Origin: Pedobacter schmidteae
Lineage (GTDB): Bacteria; Bacteroidota; Bacteroidia; Sphingobacteriales; Sphingobacteriaceae
Direction: 5' to 3'
NCBI RefSeq assembly: GCF_900564155.1
Contig: NZ_LS999839.1
Location: 5,577,097-5,641,096 of the forward strand
DNA: 64,000 nucleotides
Shown here one piece after another: positions 8,987-19,700 of this stretch (the first letter of the stretch is position 1; each line of letters opens with the position of its first letter). The translations under genes and the position numbers were made by a program. The notes under the pieces were generated by a model. The model had not been told where the DNA came from. It made no database searches and saw only the letters and a program-made list of their open reading frames with translations.

Positions 8987-10183
8987 TTATGGCATAACTG
9001 TAACCCTCCTTCCTTCAATTTTAAAGTGCACGTTATTGGTCAGTTCCAGTATGGTTAAGGCCTCAGAAATATTCTTAAACCGTGGCACAGTGCCCACAAA
9101 ATCTTTGTCGGTAATTTTACCCTGATAAACAACCTCTATATTGTACCATCTGGCTAGTTTACGCATGATACTTTCTATTCCTTCGTTCGCAAACATGAAG
9201 TTCCCGTTTTTCCAGGCAATAGCTTCTTCTGTATCCACAGTCATTGTTTTTAAACCACTATTGGATAAAACCGCCTGTTGACCAGGCGAAAGCACCATAT
9301 CATGCTTCTTATTGGCATTTTGCAACGCTGCTACTTTAACAGCTCCTTCCAATAAGGTTGTTTTAGTTTCATCCTCATCTTCATAGGCATTGATGTTAAA
9401 ATGAGTACCCAATACCTCGGTTTCCTGCGCTCGTCCTTTGTCAGCTGCCGAACTTAGCACTTTAAAAGGTTGCTGTTTATTTTTGCTTACTTCAAAGTAA
9501 GCTTCGCCACTAAGTTCAACTCTGCGTTCTTTTAAATTGGCAAAAGTTGTGGGGAACTTCAGTGCAGAGGCGGCATTAAGCCACACCTTGGTACCGTCGG
9601 GCAAATTTATCTGGTACTGCCCTCCGCGTGGCGTGGTAATGGTATTAAAAACAACAACTTCGTCTGTTCTCGCCATTCCAGGGTCAACTGTGTACACCAA
9701 TTGTCCATCTTTGGTTTTAACAATCCGTACTCCCTGTTTATTTAACAATTCTCCTTTTGCAGCATCCGTTAAAGAAATCTTCGAGCCATCGGCTAAAGTC
9801 AAAATGGCTTCATTACCTCCCGGAGGAACATCATTTGCATATCTGGATTTATTTAAATCGTTTTGGCTTGTTGCCTGGGTATAATACCAATAGCCAATAC
9901 CAAGTGTAAACAAAATTGCAGCTGCCGAAATCCATTTAAATAAGGAAATTGTTTTAACCTTCTTGGCCACTGGTTTGTCAACCCTCACAATCTTTTCCAC
10001 TACAGCCTCCCAGTTGCCTGTCCTGGCTATTTCCCCGGGCACTTGCCGATCTATCATCTCGGTAATGGCATTACTTAACTGCAGCTCGTTATCGTCCGAC
10101 AAGGCCAGTAACTCGGCCTTTTCCGCCTCAGTTAACGTTCCTTTTTCAAACTTCAACAGCAAATCGTTTATTCTCTCTTTCAT
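8987..10183 (-). CDS. FecR family anti-sigma factor
   Basis: This is the membrane regulator paired with the ECF sigma at 10249-10842. It has 398 residues. An N-terminal cytoplasmic helical part (binding site for the sigma) is followed by one membrane helix at about 83-102 (WISAAAILFTLGIGYWYY). The periplasmic FecR domain carries TPRGGQYQINLPDGTKVWLN near 190-210, and a C-terminal DUF4974/STN-like domain (IESIMRKLARWYNIEVVYQG) is expected to touch the N-terminal domain of SusC. It lies 65 bp after the sigma gene and 130 bp before the susC start, a gap that holds the antisense terminator. Confidence 0.95.
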   Translation of the reverse strand: MKERINDLLLKFEKGTLTEAEKAELLALSDDNELQLSNAITEMIDRQVPGEIARTGNWEAVVEKIVRVDKPVAKKVKTISLFKWISAAAILFTLGIGYWYYTQATSQNDLNKSRYANDVPPGGNEAILTLADGSKISLTDAAKGELLNKQGVRIVKTKDGQLVYTVDPGMARTDEVVVFNTITTPRGGQYQINLPDGTKVWLNAASALKFPTTFANLKERRVELSGEAYFEVSKNKQQPFKVLSSAADKGRAQETEVLGTHFNINAYEDEDETKTTLLEGAVKVAALQNANKKHDMVLSPGQQAVLSNSGLKTMTVDTEEAIAWKNGNFMFANEGIESIMRKLARWYNIEVVYQGKITDKDFVGTVPRFKNISEALTILELTNNVHFKIEGRRVTVMP

Positions 10184-10248
10184 AAGATTCTGGTACTAAG
10201 AAACACGAAACAACATTTAGGACTATCGGTCTTAAAACTTTTTTTTAT

Positions 10249-10842
10249 TTATTTTAACAGAGCGATATAAGCCAGTACAGAAAGGGCTACTCCGTTTTTA
10301 TTTAAATGGTCGCGGATAGTTTTGAGTGAAATGACCAGTGCATTCTTTATCGTATTTGGCGAAAGGTCCAATGCCGCCGCAATTTCAGGAATATTCATTC
10401 CTTCGGCCCTGCTCATCTGATAAATCTTTTTGCGTTGACCTGGCAATTTATCAATGGCCTGGCCTACCAGATGATTGATATCATTCAGGTTAATTGTATC
10501 AATGGTTGTATTACTATGCACGGGATGGTCTACCCGCAAATCATCAATCGCCTTAGCCTGTTTCAACGTTTTACGGAGGTAGTTTAAACATTCATTTGAG
10601 GCAAACTTATACAACCAGGCCTTAACATTTTCAACCCCCTCCAGTTTATCCCTGTTTAGCCATACCCTTAAAAAAGTATCCTGTATAATTTCTTCAGCGG
10701 CATCGGGAGACCTGGTAAATTTTAAAGCAAAAGGTTGAAGAATGGGAAGGTATCGGTAAAAAAGCACGGCAAAGGCCTGCTCATCTCCTTCGGAAATTTG
10801 CTTTAGCAGCAACTGCTCGTTGTTGTTACCTGCCGTTCTCAT
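10249..10842 (-). CDS. ECF RNA polymerase sigma-70 factor (FecI-like)
   Basis: This 197-residue sigma factor is the first gene of the module that controls susC (5269-8856). Region 2 is at about 25-95 (AAEEIIQDTFLRVWLNRDKLE) and region 4 at about 130-185, with the helix-turn-helix MNIPEIAAALDLSPNTIKNAL. The C-terminus again ends in a hydrophobic stretch (ALSVLAYIALLK). It is closer to the general Bacteroidota TIGR02985 type than to the other two sigma factors here. I see no consensus -7 box in the 130 bp before its ATG. Confidence 0.94.
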   Translation of the reverse strand: MRTAGNNNEQLLLKQISEGDEQAFAVLFYRYLPILQPFALKFTRSPDAAEEIIQDTFLRVWLNRDKLEGVENVKAWLYKFASNECLNYLRKTLKQAKAIDDLRVDHPVHSNTTIDTINLNDINHLVGQAIDKLPGQRKKIYQMSRAEGMNIPEIAAALDLSPNTIKNALVISLKTIRDHLNKNGVALSVLAYIALLK

Positions 10843-10973
10843 TTTGTTTTTTTCCCCACCTGATTCTTACTATCCCCCTTTTTTAGGATCAATAATCTTT
10901 TCCAATGTTAAAAAATTATTTTTAATTCATTGGCATGTCTGACAACTTTCTCTACATAAAAATAGGTATATCA

Positions 10974-11018
10974 TAAAAAAGTCTGAAGCAAGTATAGTGG
11001 CTATAACTGCTTCAGACT
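10974..11018 (-). terminator. Terminator of the GlcNAc/chitin operon
   Basis: Perfect 11-bp arms (AGTCTGAAGCA at 10980-10990 and its complement at 11008-11018) are followed on the minus strand by TTTTTT. It lies 31 bp after the stop codon of the GH20 gene and ends the third operon cleanly before the next sigma gene. Confidence 0.85.
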
Positions 11019-11049
11019 AAAAAGCTGTCTCAATAAATTATCACTGGTG

Positions 11050-13578
11050 TTATTTATTCGAAACCTTCACCGACCGCCCTCCTTTTCCTTCGGCATTAAA
11101 CACCCTAAATTGCAGTGTTCCTTTTGCTTCAACTGGTTTTGAATATACCGGGCTTTTTAAACCAGGTAATGATCCATCGGTGGTATAGCGGATAGTCAGC
11201 CCAGGCAACTGCACATTTGCGGTAGCCAAACCATTTGCTACCTGTACTCCAGCTGTAGGAATGCGATAATTAAAACCACCGGCATAGTGACTCATCCTTG
11301 GCAGCTCTTTTTTACCTATAATATTTACAAATTCAGACCAGGCCTTTTGATATAATTCTTCGCTTTTAGCCTCATCAATCTCTGTAGCCCATTCCGGATC
11401 TTTGGCCCATGCCCTTTCCGCAACACCGAATAGTTTGGGTAAAAACATATAGTCAAATCTTTCCGGGCTTTTAATAATCTCGCTCCATAAAGGTGCCTGC
11501 ATACCAACAATATTCGCTTTACCTGCTTCGGTAAGTTTTACTTTTCCTGCCAAAGCCTTTCTGTCTATCGGATTGCCACGTTCATCTTCCCTGATGTTTT
11601 TGAACATATCGTACGGGATAAAATAAAATGGTTTATCAATATCCACATATCCGCCCCAATACTGACCAATCTCTTCAAAACTTTTGGTAGTGGCCATATC
11701 AATGTAAAGATTGGTAACCGGAGTTAATACAACTTTATACCCCGCATTAGCCATTTTATAGGCTAAATCTTCATTTCCTTTCAGGTTATTCCATACATCT
11801 GCATGAAAATTCTGATTGGCAAAACGTTCGTCGAGGATCATTTGCTTCCGCCCATCTACCAAAGCTTTACGCAAACCTATTTCCTCCCAACCTGACAAAT
11901 AAAGATTTCTAGCTTTTAACATGTTATTTATTTTGTTGAAATAATAATACCACATCTCATCCACGCCCTTAATTGAGGGATCTTTTTTCAACAAATCAGC
12001 TACCGCCGGAGATTTTTCCCAAACACCAGCCGGAACTTCATCTCCACCAAAATGAATGGTGGTCAGCGGCGCATCCGCTGCAACATACATGGCGCGCATT
12101 TCATCTACCACTTTTTCCAAAAAGTTATAAGCCGACGGAAGCGCAACATTGATAATATTATCGTTAAATCCCTGAACAGATTCATATACCGACTGATCAT
12201 TTTTGTCGCTTAGAAGATACTGCTCTGCTGCATCCTTTTTACCTTCTTTCATCAATCTTTCATACCTGGCATCCATCGACTTTATGGCGGCCCGGGCATG
12301 CCCAGGTGTTTCTATCTCAGGAACAACCCTAATGTGGCGTGCTGTAGCGTACTTTAGTATCTCAATAAAATCCTCGCGACTATAAAACCCACTTCCAGAG
12401 TTTACACCTTTATCAGCACCCGATCCATAAGATGGTAGAATACTCTCGGCCTCGCCTATAGAATGTCCACGTTGGGAACCTATTGTGGTCAGCTCCGGCA
12501 GCCCCGGAATTTCCAGCCTCCACCCCTCGTCATCGTTTAGGTGAAAATGCAGTACGTTCATTTTATAAAGCGCCATCACATCCAACACCTGCAACACTTT
12601 GCTTTTGGACTGAAAGTTCCTTGCTACTTCCATCATAAAACCTCTAAAGCCAAACCTTGGCGCATCTTCCACGTCTACTGCTGCAATCAAAACTTCTTTT
12701 TGGACGGTTTTCCATGCGCTTGCAGGAACCATCGTTTTTAAAGATTGTAAGCCGTAAAATGCACCAGCAGCATCCGGGGCAGTAATAAGGATCCCCTTCG
12801 GACTAACATTTAACTGATAAGATTCGGCCCCTTTAACATCGCCTTTTTTAAGTACAATGGCATCTCCCGTACCTGTTTCAGCTACTACCGGCGGCTTGCC
12901 AAAAATCTTACCAAGATCGGCCGCAAAAAGCCCGGCCTCTTTTTTAAACTCCTTGTGGGCCACTATAGTAACCCCCGAAGTAAGTTTAAATACTCCACTT
13001 GTTTCCCTGTAGCTAATCGGTGTAGGGAAAATCTTTGGCAATTTAGCTAGCGGAATATCTTTTATTCCCTTATTTTGATTAAAAGCATGAGCAGCCATTT
13101 CGATCTCCTTACTTTCAACCCTGGCTTGAGGATTAATATTGGTCAGACTAATGTTATGCCCTTTTGCAGGTGCATTATCCCATACCAGGTAAAAACCTGA
13201 AGACAGATCTGTTATATTCTTAACTTCGGTAGACTGCACCTTAATTTTTACTGAAGAGCCAGGCTTTAAAGCCACAAAGCCTTTTGAAGGCTGCAGCTGA
13301 AACAAATCGCCGTTTACCGGTTTTATTGTGGCCAAATCAGTATGTTCTTCTGTTACACTGATGGGTCTGGAATTGAAATAAATCGTCCATCCTGCGCCCG
13401 GGAATGTCGATTTCCCTTTATTGCTCAGGGTAATCTCCGATAAGGTTTTATCGCCTACATTATTTAATACCCGACGCATGATATGCAGGTCTTTCACATT
13501 AAAATTGGATACAGATTGTGCCAAGACAGTTACGAGATTACAACACATAAGGAGAGTTAGGATACAAGTTTTCTTCAT
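11050..13578 (-). CDS. Family 20 glycoside hydrolase, exported beta-N-acetylhexosaminidase
   Basis: This enzyme releases terminal GlcNAc/GalNAc from chitin oligosaccharides or glycans. It has 842 residues with a signal peptide (MKKTCILTLLMCCNLVTVLAQ). In order come a chitobiase-type N-terminal domain (25-160), a GH20b domain (about 180-305), the catalytic TIM barrel (about 308-720, with FHLNDDEGWRLEIPGLPEL) and a chitobiase C-terminal domain. The catalytic pair is D513-E514 in HFGGDEVP, which also fits the substrate-assisted mechanism of the family. It is the last gene of the sigma-fecR-susC-susD-nagX operon, although 200 bp of AT-rich DNA separate it from nagX and could hold its own promoter. 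Confidence 0.95.
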   Translation of the reverse strand: MKKTCILTLLMCCNLVTVLAQSVSNFNVKDLHIMRRVLNNVGDKTLSEITLSNKGKSTFPGAGWTIYFNSRPISVTEEHTDLATIKPVNGDLFQLQPSKGFVALKPGSSVKIKVQSTEVKNITDLSSGFYLVWDNAPAKGHNISLTNINPQARVESKEIEMAAHAFNQNKGIKDIPLAKLPKIFPTPISYRETSGVFKLTSGVTIVAHKEFKKEAGLFAADLGKIFGKPPVVAETGTGDAIVLKKGDVKGAESYQLNVSPKGILITAPDAAGAFYGLQSLKTMVPASAWKTVQKEVLIAAVDVEDAPRFGFRGFMMEVARNFQSKSKVLQVLDVMALYKMNVLHFHLNDDEGWRLEIPGLPELTTIGSQRGHSIGEAESILPSYGSGADKGVNSGSGFYSREDFIEILKYATARHIRVVPEIETPGHARAAIKSMDARYERLMKEGKKDAAEQYLLSDKNDQSVYESVQGFNDNIINVALPSAYNFLEKVVDEMRAMYVAADAPLTTIHFGGDEVPAGVWEKSPAVADLLKKDPSIKGVDEMWYYYFNKINNMLKARNLYLSGWEEIGLRKALVDGRKQMILDERFANQNFHADVWNNLKGNEDLAYKMANAGYKVVLTPVTNLYIDMATTKSFEEIGQYWGGYVDIDKPFYFIPYDMFKNIREDERGNPIDRKALAGKVKLTEAGKANIVGMQAPLWSEIIKSPERFDYMFLPKLFGVAERAWAKDPEWATEIDEAKSEELYQKAWSEFVNIIGKKELPRMSHYAGGFNYRIPTAGVQVANGLATANVQLPGLTIRYTTDGSLPGLKSPVYSKPVEAKGTLQFRVFNAEGKGGRSVKVSNK

Positions 13579-13616
13579 TTGGTTTGGATTAAAAGCGTAT
13601 ATAATTATTTAAATAA

Positions 13617-13660
13617 ATGTAAGTTAGACGTATAATTATTTATATATCAAAAACTTACAT
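13617..13660. repeat. Inverted repeat upstream of the GH20 gene
   Basis: ATGTAAGTT (13617-13625) is repeated inverted at 13652-13660. Between and around the arms are two similar AT-rich blocks (TATAATTATTTA type). The element lies 39-82 bp before the GH20 start, so it may be an operator or part of a separate promoter for that gene. No T tract follows, so it is not an obvious terminator. Confidence 0.35.
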
Positions 13661-13778
13661 TAGTTAAAAAACAAATTTAATAATATAAATGAATTAGTAT
13701 AAAAAATTACAAACCCAGGCCAAAGGGTGTCCACAAGCCTCATAGGGGGCCTTATACATTTTTTTATTTGAAACCGGG

Positions 13779-14900
13779 TTAAACACGTATATATATTTTT
13801 CTTTTATCAAGAAAGTAGCCCACAGCCCAACAAACCAGCATGAAACAAATGGCAAAAAGCAGGGAACCTACCGGGCCAGGCGTAATGACCTGGAAAAAGT
13901 TTTGATTGATCCAGTTGTTAAAATCTGAATTGGGAAAGAGTATGCGAATTATGGTGAGCAAAATTTCTGATACGATATATATAAACAAAGGATTTTTCCC
14001 GAAAACAGTAAAAAAGCCAGTCCATTTTATATATTTTTTTACTTCAATAACATAAATCAACGAACCTATAATGACCATATCGAGTCCGCAGGTGATTAAA
14101 ACAAAAGAACTTGTCCATAGTTTTTTGTTGATCGGAAACACAGCATTCAGACAAATAGCCAGCAAAATTAACAAGCCACCGGCCAATAACAGCTTCGCGA
14201 TACTTTCATACCCCTTTCCTTTCTCCTGAATAAAGCGTCCGGCATAATATCCGATAATCACATTTACGCAAGCTGGGATGGTACTTAAGATACCTTCAGG
14301 ATCAAATGCAATCCCTTCGCCATGGTACAGATGTTTATCGCCCAACAAGAACAAATCCAGATACTGACCTGCATTACCTGTCATACTAAATGGATCTGCC
14401 GCATTTCCAAATACCAGTAAAGCGATCCAATAACCAACTAAAAACAAAACGCTGATTATTGCTACCATACGTGCAGACAGATAGTGAATTAAAAGCGAAG
14501 CTATGCCATAACAAATTGCAATGCGTTGTAAAACACCAAAGATCCGCGTATTTGCTATGGGTGATAAACTGATGCCGCCGCTTTCATTATAACTAAAAAA
14601 CGGGAACCAGTACATCAGGTACCCTAAAAGAAATATGAGCAGCATCCGCTTAAATATCTTCATCAGAACAGCGGAATTTTCCATCTGTGCAAATTTCTTC
14701 ATTGAAAAACTCATGGCATTACCTACCGCAAATAAAAAGGAAGGAAATACCAGATCTGTTGGCGTAAAACCATGCCATGCTGCATGTTGCAGCATGGCAA
14801 AAGGTTCGGCTCCGCTTCCTGGTGTGTTCACAATGATCATGAAACACACCGTCATTCCGCGAAATACATCAAGGGATAAAAAACGTTGTTGTTGGTTCAT
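13779..14900 (-). CDS. NagX-like multipass acyltransferase family protein (DUF5009/HGSNAT type)
   Basis: This is an inner-membrane protein of 373 residues with about ten predicted membrane helices. It starts with the family signature RFLSLDVFRGMTVCFMIIVN and has PTDLVFPSFLFAVGNAMSFS in the next helix. Relatives include the human heparan-alpha-glucosaminide N-acetyltransferase and bacterial NagX proteins from N-acetylglucosamine utilisation loci. Its place between susD (20 bp) and a GH20 hexosaminidase supports a part in amino-sugar handling. Whether it transports or acetylates is not settled by the sequence. Confidence 0.87.
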   Translation of the reverse strand: MNQQQRFLSLDVFRGMTVCFMIIVNTPGSGAEPFAMLQHAAWHGFTPTDLVFPSFLFAVGNAMSFSMKKFAQMENSAVLMKIFKRMLLIFLLGYLMYWFPFFSYNESGGISLSPIANTRIFGVLQRIAICYGIASLLIHYLSARMVAIISVLFLVGYWIALLVFGNAADPFSMTGNAGQYLDLFLLGDKHLYHGEGIAFDPEGILSTIPACVNVIIGYYAGRFIQEKGKGYESIAKLLLAGGLLILLAICLNAVFPINKKLWTSSFVLITCGLDMVIIGSLIYVIEVKKYIKWTGFFTVFGKNPLFIYIVSEILLTIIRILFPNSDFNNWINQNFFQVITPGPVGSLLFAICFMLVCWAVGYFLDKRKIYIRV

Positions 14901-14920
14901 TTAGTTGGTTTTATTAGGGG

Positions 14921-16705
14921 TTAATTGTATCCTGGATTTTGTTTCAACACAGGGGCATTTTGGGATTGACTTAAATCAATCTGCCGTTGCGGGATGGGGT
15001 AATAATCATGTTTACCTTTAACAAATTTCCCTTTTCTTACATCCGAAGTAAATTGCCCCTGGTAGCTGAAATAAGCAGTTAATTCCTGTTCGGCTATTCC
15101 CCAGCGAACGAGATCGAAAAAACGATGTCCTTCCATAGCCAATTCTATTTTTCTTTCATAATAAATGGCTTTTAGTGCCCCCTCCTTCCCCTTGGCAACA
15201 AAGTCTCCGGCAGGATATTGATTAATTTTATAATTGGCTGCCGGCACATTGGAAAATCCGGCCGAAGGATTTGCGTCATCTTTATATTTGTAAAGCCAGG
15301 TTACCGGATTTGCGGCTCTGGCCCTCACCAGATTTACATAATCCTCGGCCTTGCTCAAACTTCCAGCCTGTGCCTCACATTCGGCAGCCATCAGCAATAC
15401 GTCAGCAAATCGTATAATGGAATAGTTTATCGCAGTACCGGGAGCCCAGGTTCCCTGATCTCCATCTGTGTCTGCACTTTCATGCCAGTAAACATTCTTT
15501 TTGGGTCCATAAGGCCCGCCGTAACTCTGATCTCGGGCCCAGGGTTTCCCCGGATAAATGCCCCAATCGTGATAAGGAACTCCGCGACGTCCTGCTGTCC
15601 AATCTAAACGTGGATCAAGTGTGCCCCCGTCGGGGGTAAATGGCTGATTGCCTTCAATACCCATATCCGTTTTTACCGGAAAGTCATTATAGTTTGTAAT
15701 ATAAGGTAAACCTGTTGTAGGATTGGTTCTAAAATGATTGACCAGATCAATAGAAGGTTGAAAAAAGCCACAGCAACTAAATGGACTACCATCGCCGTAA
15801 GGAAAATTTAACATATCTCCGTTATTGGCATGTGATGGACCCGAAGCATCTACATTTGCAGCCATCTGAATCACAAATACCGCTTCAGGATTATTTTCTC
15901 GGCTAGGCCTCCAGTTATCCTCAAATTCTTCGTTCAGTTCATATTTAAGCCCCGAACTGGTAGTTCCGGTATTGATTACCAATTCGAATATCGGTTTGGC
16001 GTCTAAATATTTATGTTGGTACAGGTAGGCTTTAGCCAGATACGCAGCTGCAGCCCATTTGTTGGCCCTTCCTATTTCCGATTGTGTGGGTGGAAGATTT
16101 TCATAAGCGAACTTTAAGTCGGCTTCAATTTTAGGCCACAAATCCAGGTTGTTGGGCTGATTGAAGGCGGTGGTACTTTCGTCAATCCAGGGTACCATAT
16201 TCCACATTTTTTTGAGCTCAAAATAGTAATGCCCGCGTAGAAAACGTGCTTGTGCAGCAATATTTTTCCGTTCATCATCCGTAACATCGGTTGTCTTGGC
16301 CAAAATTTTCAATACGTTGTTTGTTCGGGCAACACACTCAAACAGCGCTTTCCATTTGCCATTATATAAAACGTTATTGGCATCCGAGTAAAAGTTGGCT
16401 ATCGGATCTATTGCTGGCTGGTCGGCCCCATCACTGCCTTTTGACGCATCACCACCTGCCACCGCACCAAAAACCCAGTTTGTTGGCGATACCTGCCAGG
16501 CATCACCACCGCCCAATGCCTTATCACCACCTGCCATAAAATCAAGTGCGGCATAAGCACCAATAAGCAATCCATTTACCCCATTTTTGTTCGCTACAAT
16601 CTCCTCGCTGAGAGAGCCCAGAGGAGCTTGCTCCAATGCTTTTTTACACGCGTAAAATTGTGTTATAAAAAACATTACCACTAATATATATGCTGATCTT
16701 TTCAT
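14921..16705 (-). CDS. SusD/RagB-family nutrient-binding outer-membrane lipoprotein
   Basis: This is a glycan-capturing surface lipoprotein paired with the SusC at 16718-20293. It has 594 residues. The signal peptide ends at the lipobox FYAC (C20), followed by the typical mature start CKKALEQAPLGSLSEE. The helical core (ARFLRGHYYFELKKMWN) and the C-terminal signature YERKIELAMEGHRFFDLVRW are those of the RagB/SusD family, and the end LKQNPGYN is normal. Its extra length relative to the other SusD lies mainly in the middle substrate-facing region. The GH20 and NagX genes suggest GlcNAc-containing oligosaccharides as ligand. Confidence 0.95.
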   Translation of the reverse strand: MKRSAYILVVMFFITQFYACKKALEQAPLGSLSEEIVANKNGVNGLLIGAYAALDFMAGGDKALGGGDAWQVSPTNWVFGAVAGGDASKGSDGADQPAIDPIANFYSDANNVLYNGKWKALFECVARTNNVLKILAKTTDVTDDERKNIAAQARFLRGHYYFELKKMWNMVPWIDESTTAFNQPNNLDLWPKIEADLKFAYENLPPTQSEIGRANKWAAAAYLAKAYLYQHKYLDAKPIFELVINTGTTSSGLKYELNEEFEDNWRPSRENNPEAVFVIQMAANVDASGPSHANNGDMLNFPYGDGSPFSCCGFFQPSIDLVNHFRTNPTTGLPYITNYNDFPVKTDMGIEGNQPFTPDGGTLDPRLDWTAGRRGVPYHDWGIYPGKPWARDQSYGGPYGPKKNVYWHESADTDGDQGTWAPGTAINYSIIRFADVLLMAAECEAQAGSLSKAEDYVNLVRARAANPVTWLYKYKDDANPSAGFSNVPAANYKINQYPAGDFVAKGKEGALKAIYYERKIELAMEGHRFFDLVRWGIAEQELTAYFSYQGQFTSDVRKGKFVKGKHDYYPIPQRQIDLSQSQNAPVLKQNPGYN

Positions 16706-16717
16706 GAGTTCAAATAA

Positions 16718-19700
16718 TTAAAAATGTAAGTTTAAACCTAACAGGAAGGTACGCTGACTTGGATAAGATCCGTCATCTATACCATAAGCTGTTTGTCCTC
16801 CTGGCTCATCATCATTGTCACTTGAAATACCAATTTCCGGATCAACCCCAGAATATTTGGTTATGGTAAACAGGTTTGCAGCTGAAAGATAAACCCTTAA
16901 TCTGCTTATGCCCAATTTTTGTAGTTTACCTGGGGGCAAAGTATAACCGATCTGCGCATTTTTCAGCCTCAGGTACGATCCTTTTTCCACGAAATAGGAA
17001 TTCGGAACGCTATTGGTACTGAACGATTGAGCGGTCTCCTGAATCGGGGCCTTAGCATTCATATGTGTGGGCGTCCATGAATCGTAAAGTGCGGTATGGC
17101 TTTTTGCACCGTCAAATGAAGGCACAAAATCTGTCCACCATTTTACCTGGTTCCATATGGAATTTCCCTGAACACCATAAAAGAAAGCGCTAAAATCAAA
17201 GGCCTTGTAACTTAGTCCAAGATTAAGACCGTAGCTAAAATCAGGATTTGCATTACCTAAAAATGTACGGTCGTCAGCAGTAATCCTGCCATCACCATTA
17301 ATGTCATCATACTTAAAACGTCCCAGGCCTATGTCATTCTGGTATATGGACGTCTGATCTTTTGTCGCAGCACGGGCGGCAGCATTTGCGGCTTCAATTT
17401 CTGCTTCCGAATTCCAGAAACCAGCTACTTTGTACCCAAAAAACTCACTAACGGATCTTCCTACTGCATTTCTGATGATGTTACTTCCATCAAACCTGCG
17501 CGCATCAATTTCATAGTAATTAGCATCGGCAGAAATCTTCTGGATTTCATTCCGATAAGTAGTAATGGTGGCGGTCGCATTCAACTTAAGGTCTTTGCTC
17601 AAATACGTATTTCCTGACAGGGAAATATCAAACCCATCATTTTTCATCTGGCCAATATTTACAAATGGCACAGTTGCACCACCTACTGTACCTATCATTT
17701 CAGGATTATAGAGCAGATCCCTAATATTTTTGCGATAATAGTCGGCCGATATTTCCAGTTTGCCTCCCCATAAAGTGGCATCAAATCCAATGTTGGCATT
17801 TATATTCTTCTCCCATTTTGCTGCAGGATTCCCGATCTGATCCTGGTAAAACCCGGCAAGCAAATTGTTGCCGCCATTTATAGCATAGTAAGATTGGCCT
17901 ATGGCACTGCCAAACGTACTAAAGGAATTCCCTCCGCTTACATTTAACTGATTGCCCATTATACCCCAACCACCTCTTAATTTCAGATCAGTAATCCAGG
18001 TGGCATTGGCCAAAAAGTGCTCCTTAGAGATCCGCCAACCCGCACTTACTGCGGGAAACCAGCCATACACATTCTGCAGGAATTTGGATGAACCATCTCT
18101 TCTGATGGTTGCGCCCAACAAATATTTGTCATTAAAACTATAGTCAGCTCTTCCAATTAAAGAGAACAATGCATCGGCAGTTCTGGAGCTGGATGTTTCC
18201 ATCGGTCCGCTACCGGTTGAAAGATTGGTATAATCAGGATCAAATGAAAAATACCCCTTATTGCTCCCCGTCATCGTACGATACCTGTTTTTAAAATATT
18301 CTGTCCCTACAAGTACTTTTAAACTATGTTTATCGAAAGTTTTGTTAAACGACAATGTATTTGTCCAGACATATTCCAAACCGCTGTAAGCAGTTTCGGT
18401 ATAGCTGTTATTCGTATTATTTTCAGCATTTTCATACTGCGGGTACACAAAAGCACGTGAAGAACCCGAATAAGAATCTCCGCCAAAAGAGGTCCGTAAT
18501 GTCAAAGAGCCCAACAAATCAACCTCTGCAAATACATTTCCAAACAGCCTGTTATCAGTAGCCTTGTTATCTTTGGTACGGTGCAACATGGCAACAGGAT
18601 TATACGCATCACCCAACTGACCTCCATATCCACCCGCAAAATTCCCCATAATATCATAAACCGGAATAATGGGTTGTTCACGAAAAGCATGCCCAATAGC
18701 GTTATCCCCACTTAAGCCACCTATCTGTGGATTATTTGTGATGGTATAAGCCAGGTTTTCACCAATCCTGATGTGCTTACCGATATTGTACTGACTGTTT
18801 GACCGCAAGGTATATCTCTTTAAATAAGTTTTAGCCAAGGTTCCTTGTTGATCAAAATAATTGGCAGAAAAGAGATAGTTACCCTGCTCTGATCCTCCGC
18901 TTACTGAAATATTCTGACTGTTAATGGGTGCCGGGCTAAAGATCTCCTGGTACCAGTTGGTTCCCGTTTTATTTGCTTTATTAATCCGGCGAAAGTTATT
19001 ATACTCGTCTACAGAAGTGAATAAAGGTTTTAAATAATAGTTTGACGGATTCACCGAAGGATCCCCTTCTTTCGCCCCTAAGGGGTAAATATAATCGGGC
19101 AACACATAGGTTGGCCCATCTCCGTACAAGGGATCATCAAAATCATGAGCCCCCGAATTTGTTTCTGCCAGTCTTTTCAAATCGGCCATTTCCTGTGGCG
19201 AGAGGATATTCCAGACATTCCCTTTTCTTGGGCGCTGTGTGCCGTAGTAAGTATCGTATTTCACACTCACTTTCTCTTTTCCTTTCCGCGTGGTGATTAC
19301 AATAACCCCATTAGCCGCCCTCGACCCATAAATTGAAGCTGCACCGGCATCCTTAAGTACCTGCATCGATTCAATATCATTTGGATTAATGTCGGCGACA
19401 TTCAACGTAGGTACCCCATCTACTACATAAAGCGGGTTATTATTGCCAAAGGTATTCACCCCCCGTATGCGAACCTGCGGTTCTTCGCCGGGCTGCCCGG
19501 AGCCCAGAATAGTTACCCCGGAAGCCTGCCCCTGCAATAAATTATTTACAGATGCACTGGGCTGTTTGATCATTTCTGAAACATTTACAACCGAAACTGC
19601 ACCGGTCAGGTCTTTTTTCTTTTGGGTCGAATACCCTGTTACAATCACTTCTCCCAAAGACGTTTCCTCCTCCGCAAGTTGTACATTGAGTATGCTTTGT

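Noticed and set aside
15218-15607. Plus-strand frame of 129 codons opposite susD
   Set aside because: It is the shadow of the susD frame without a promoter or recognisable domain.
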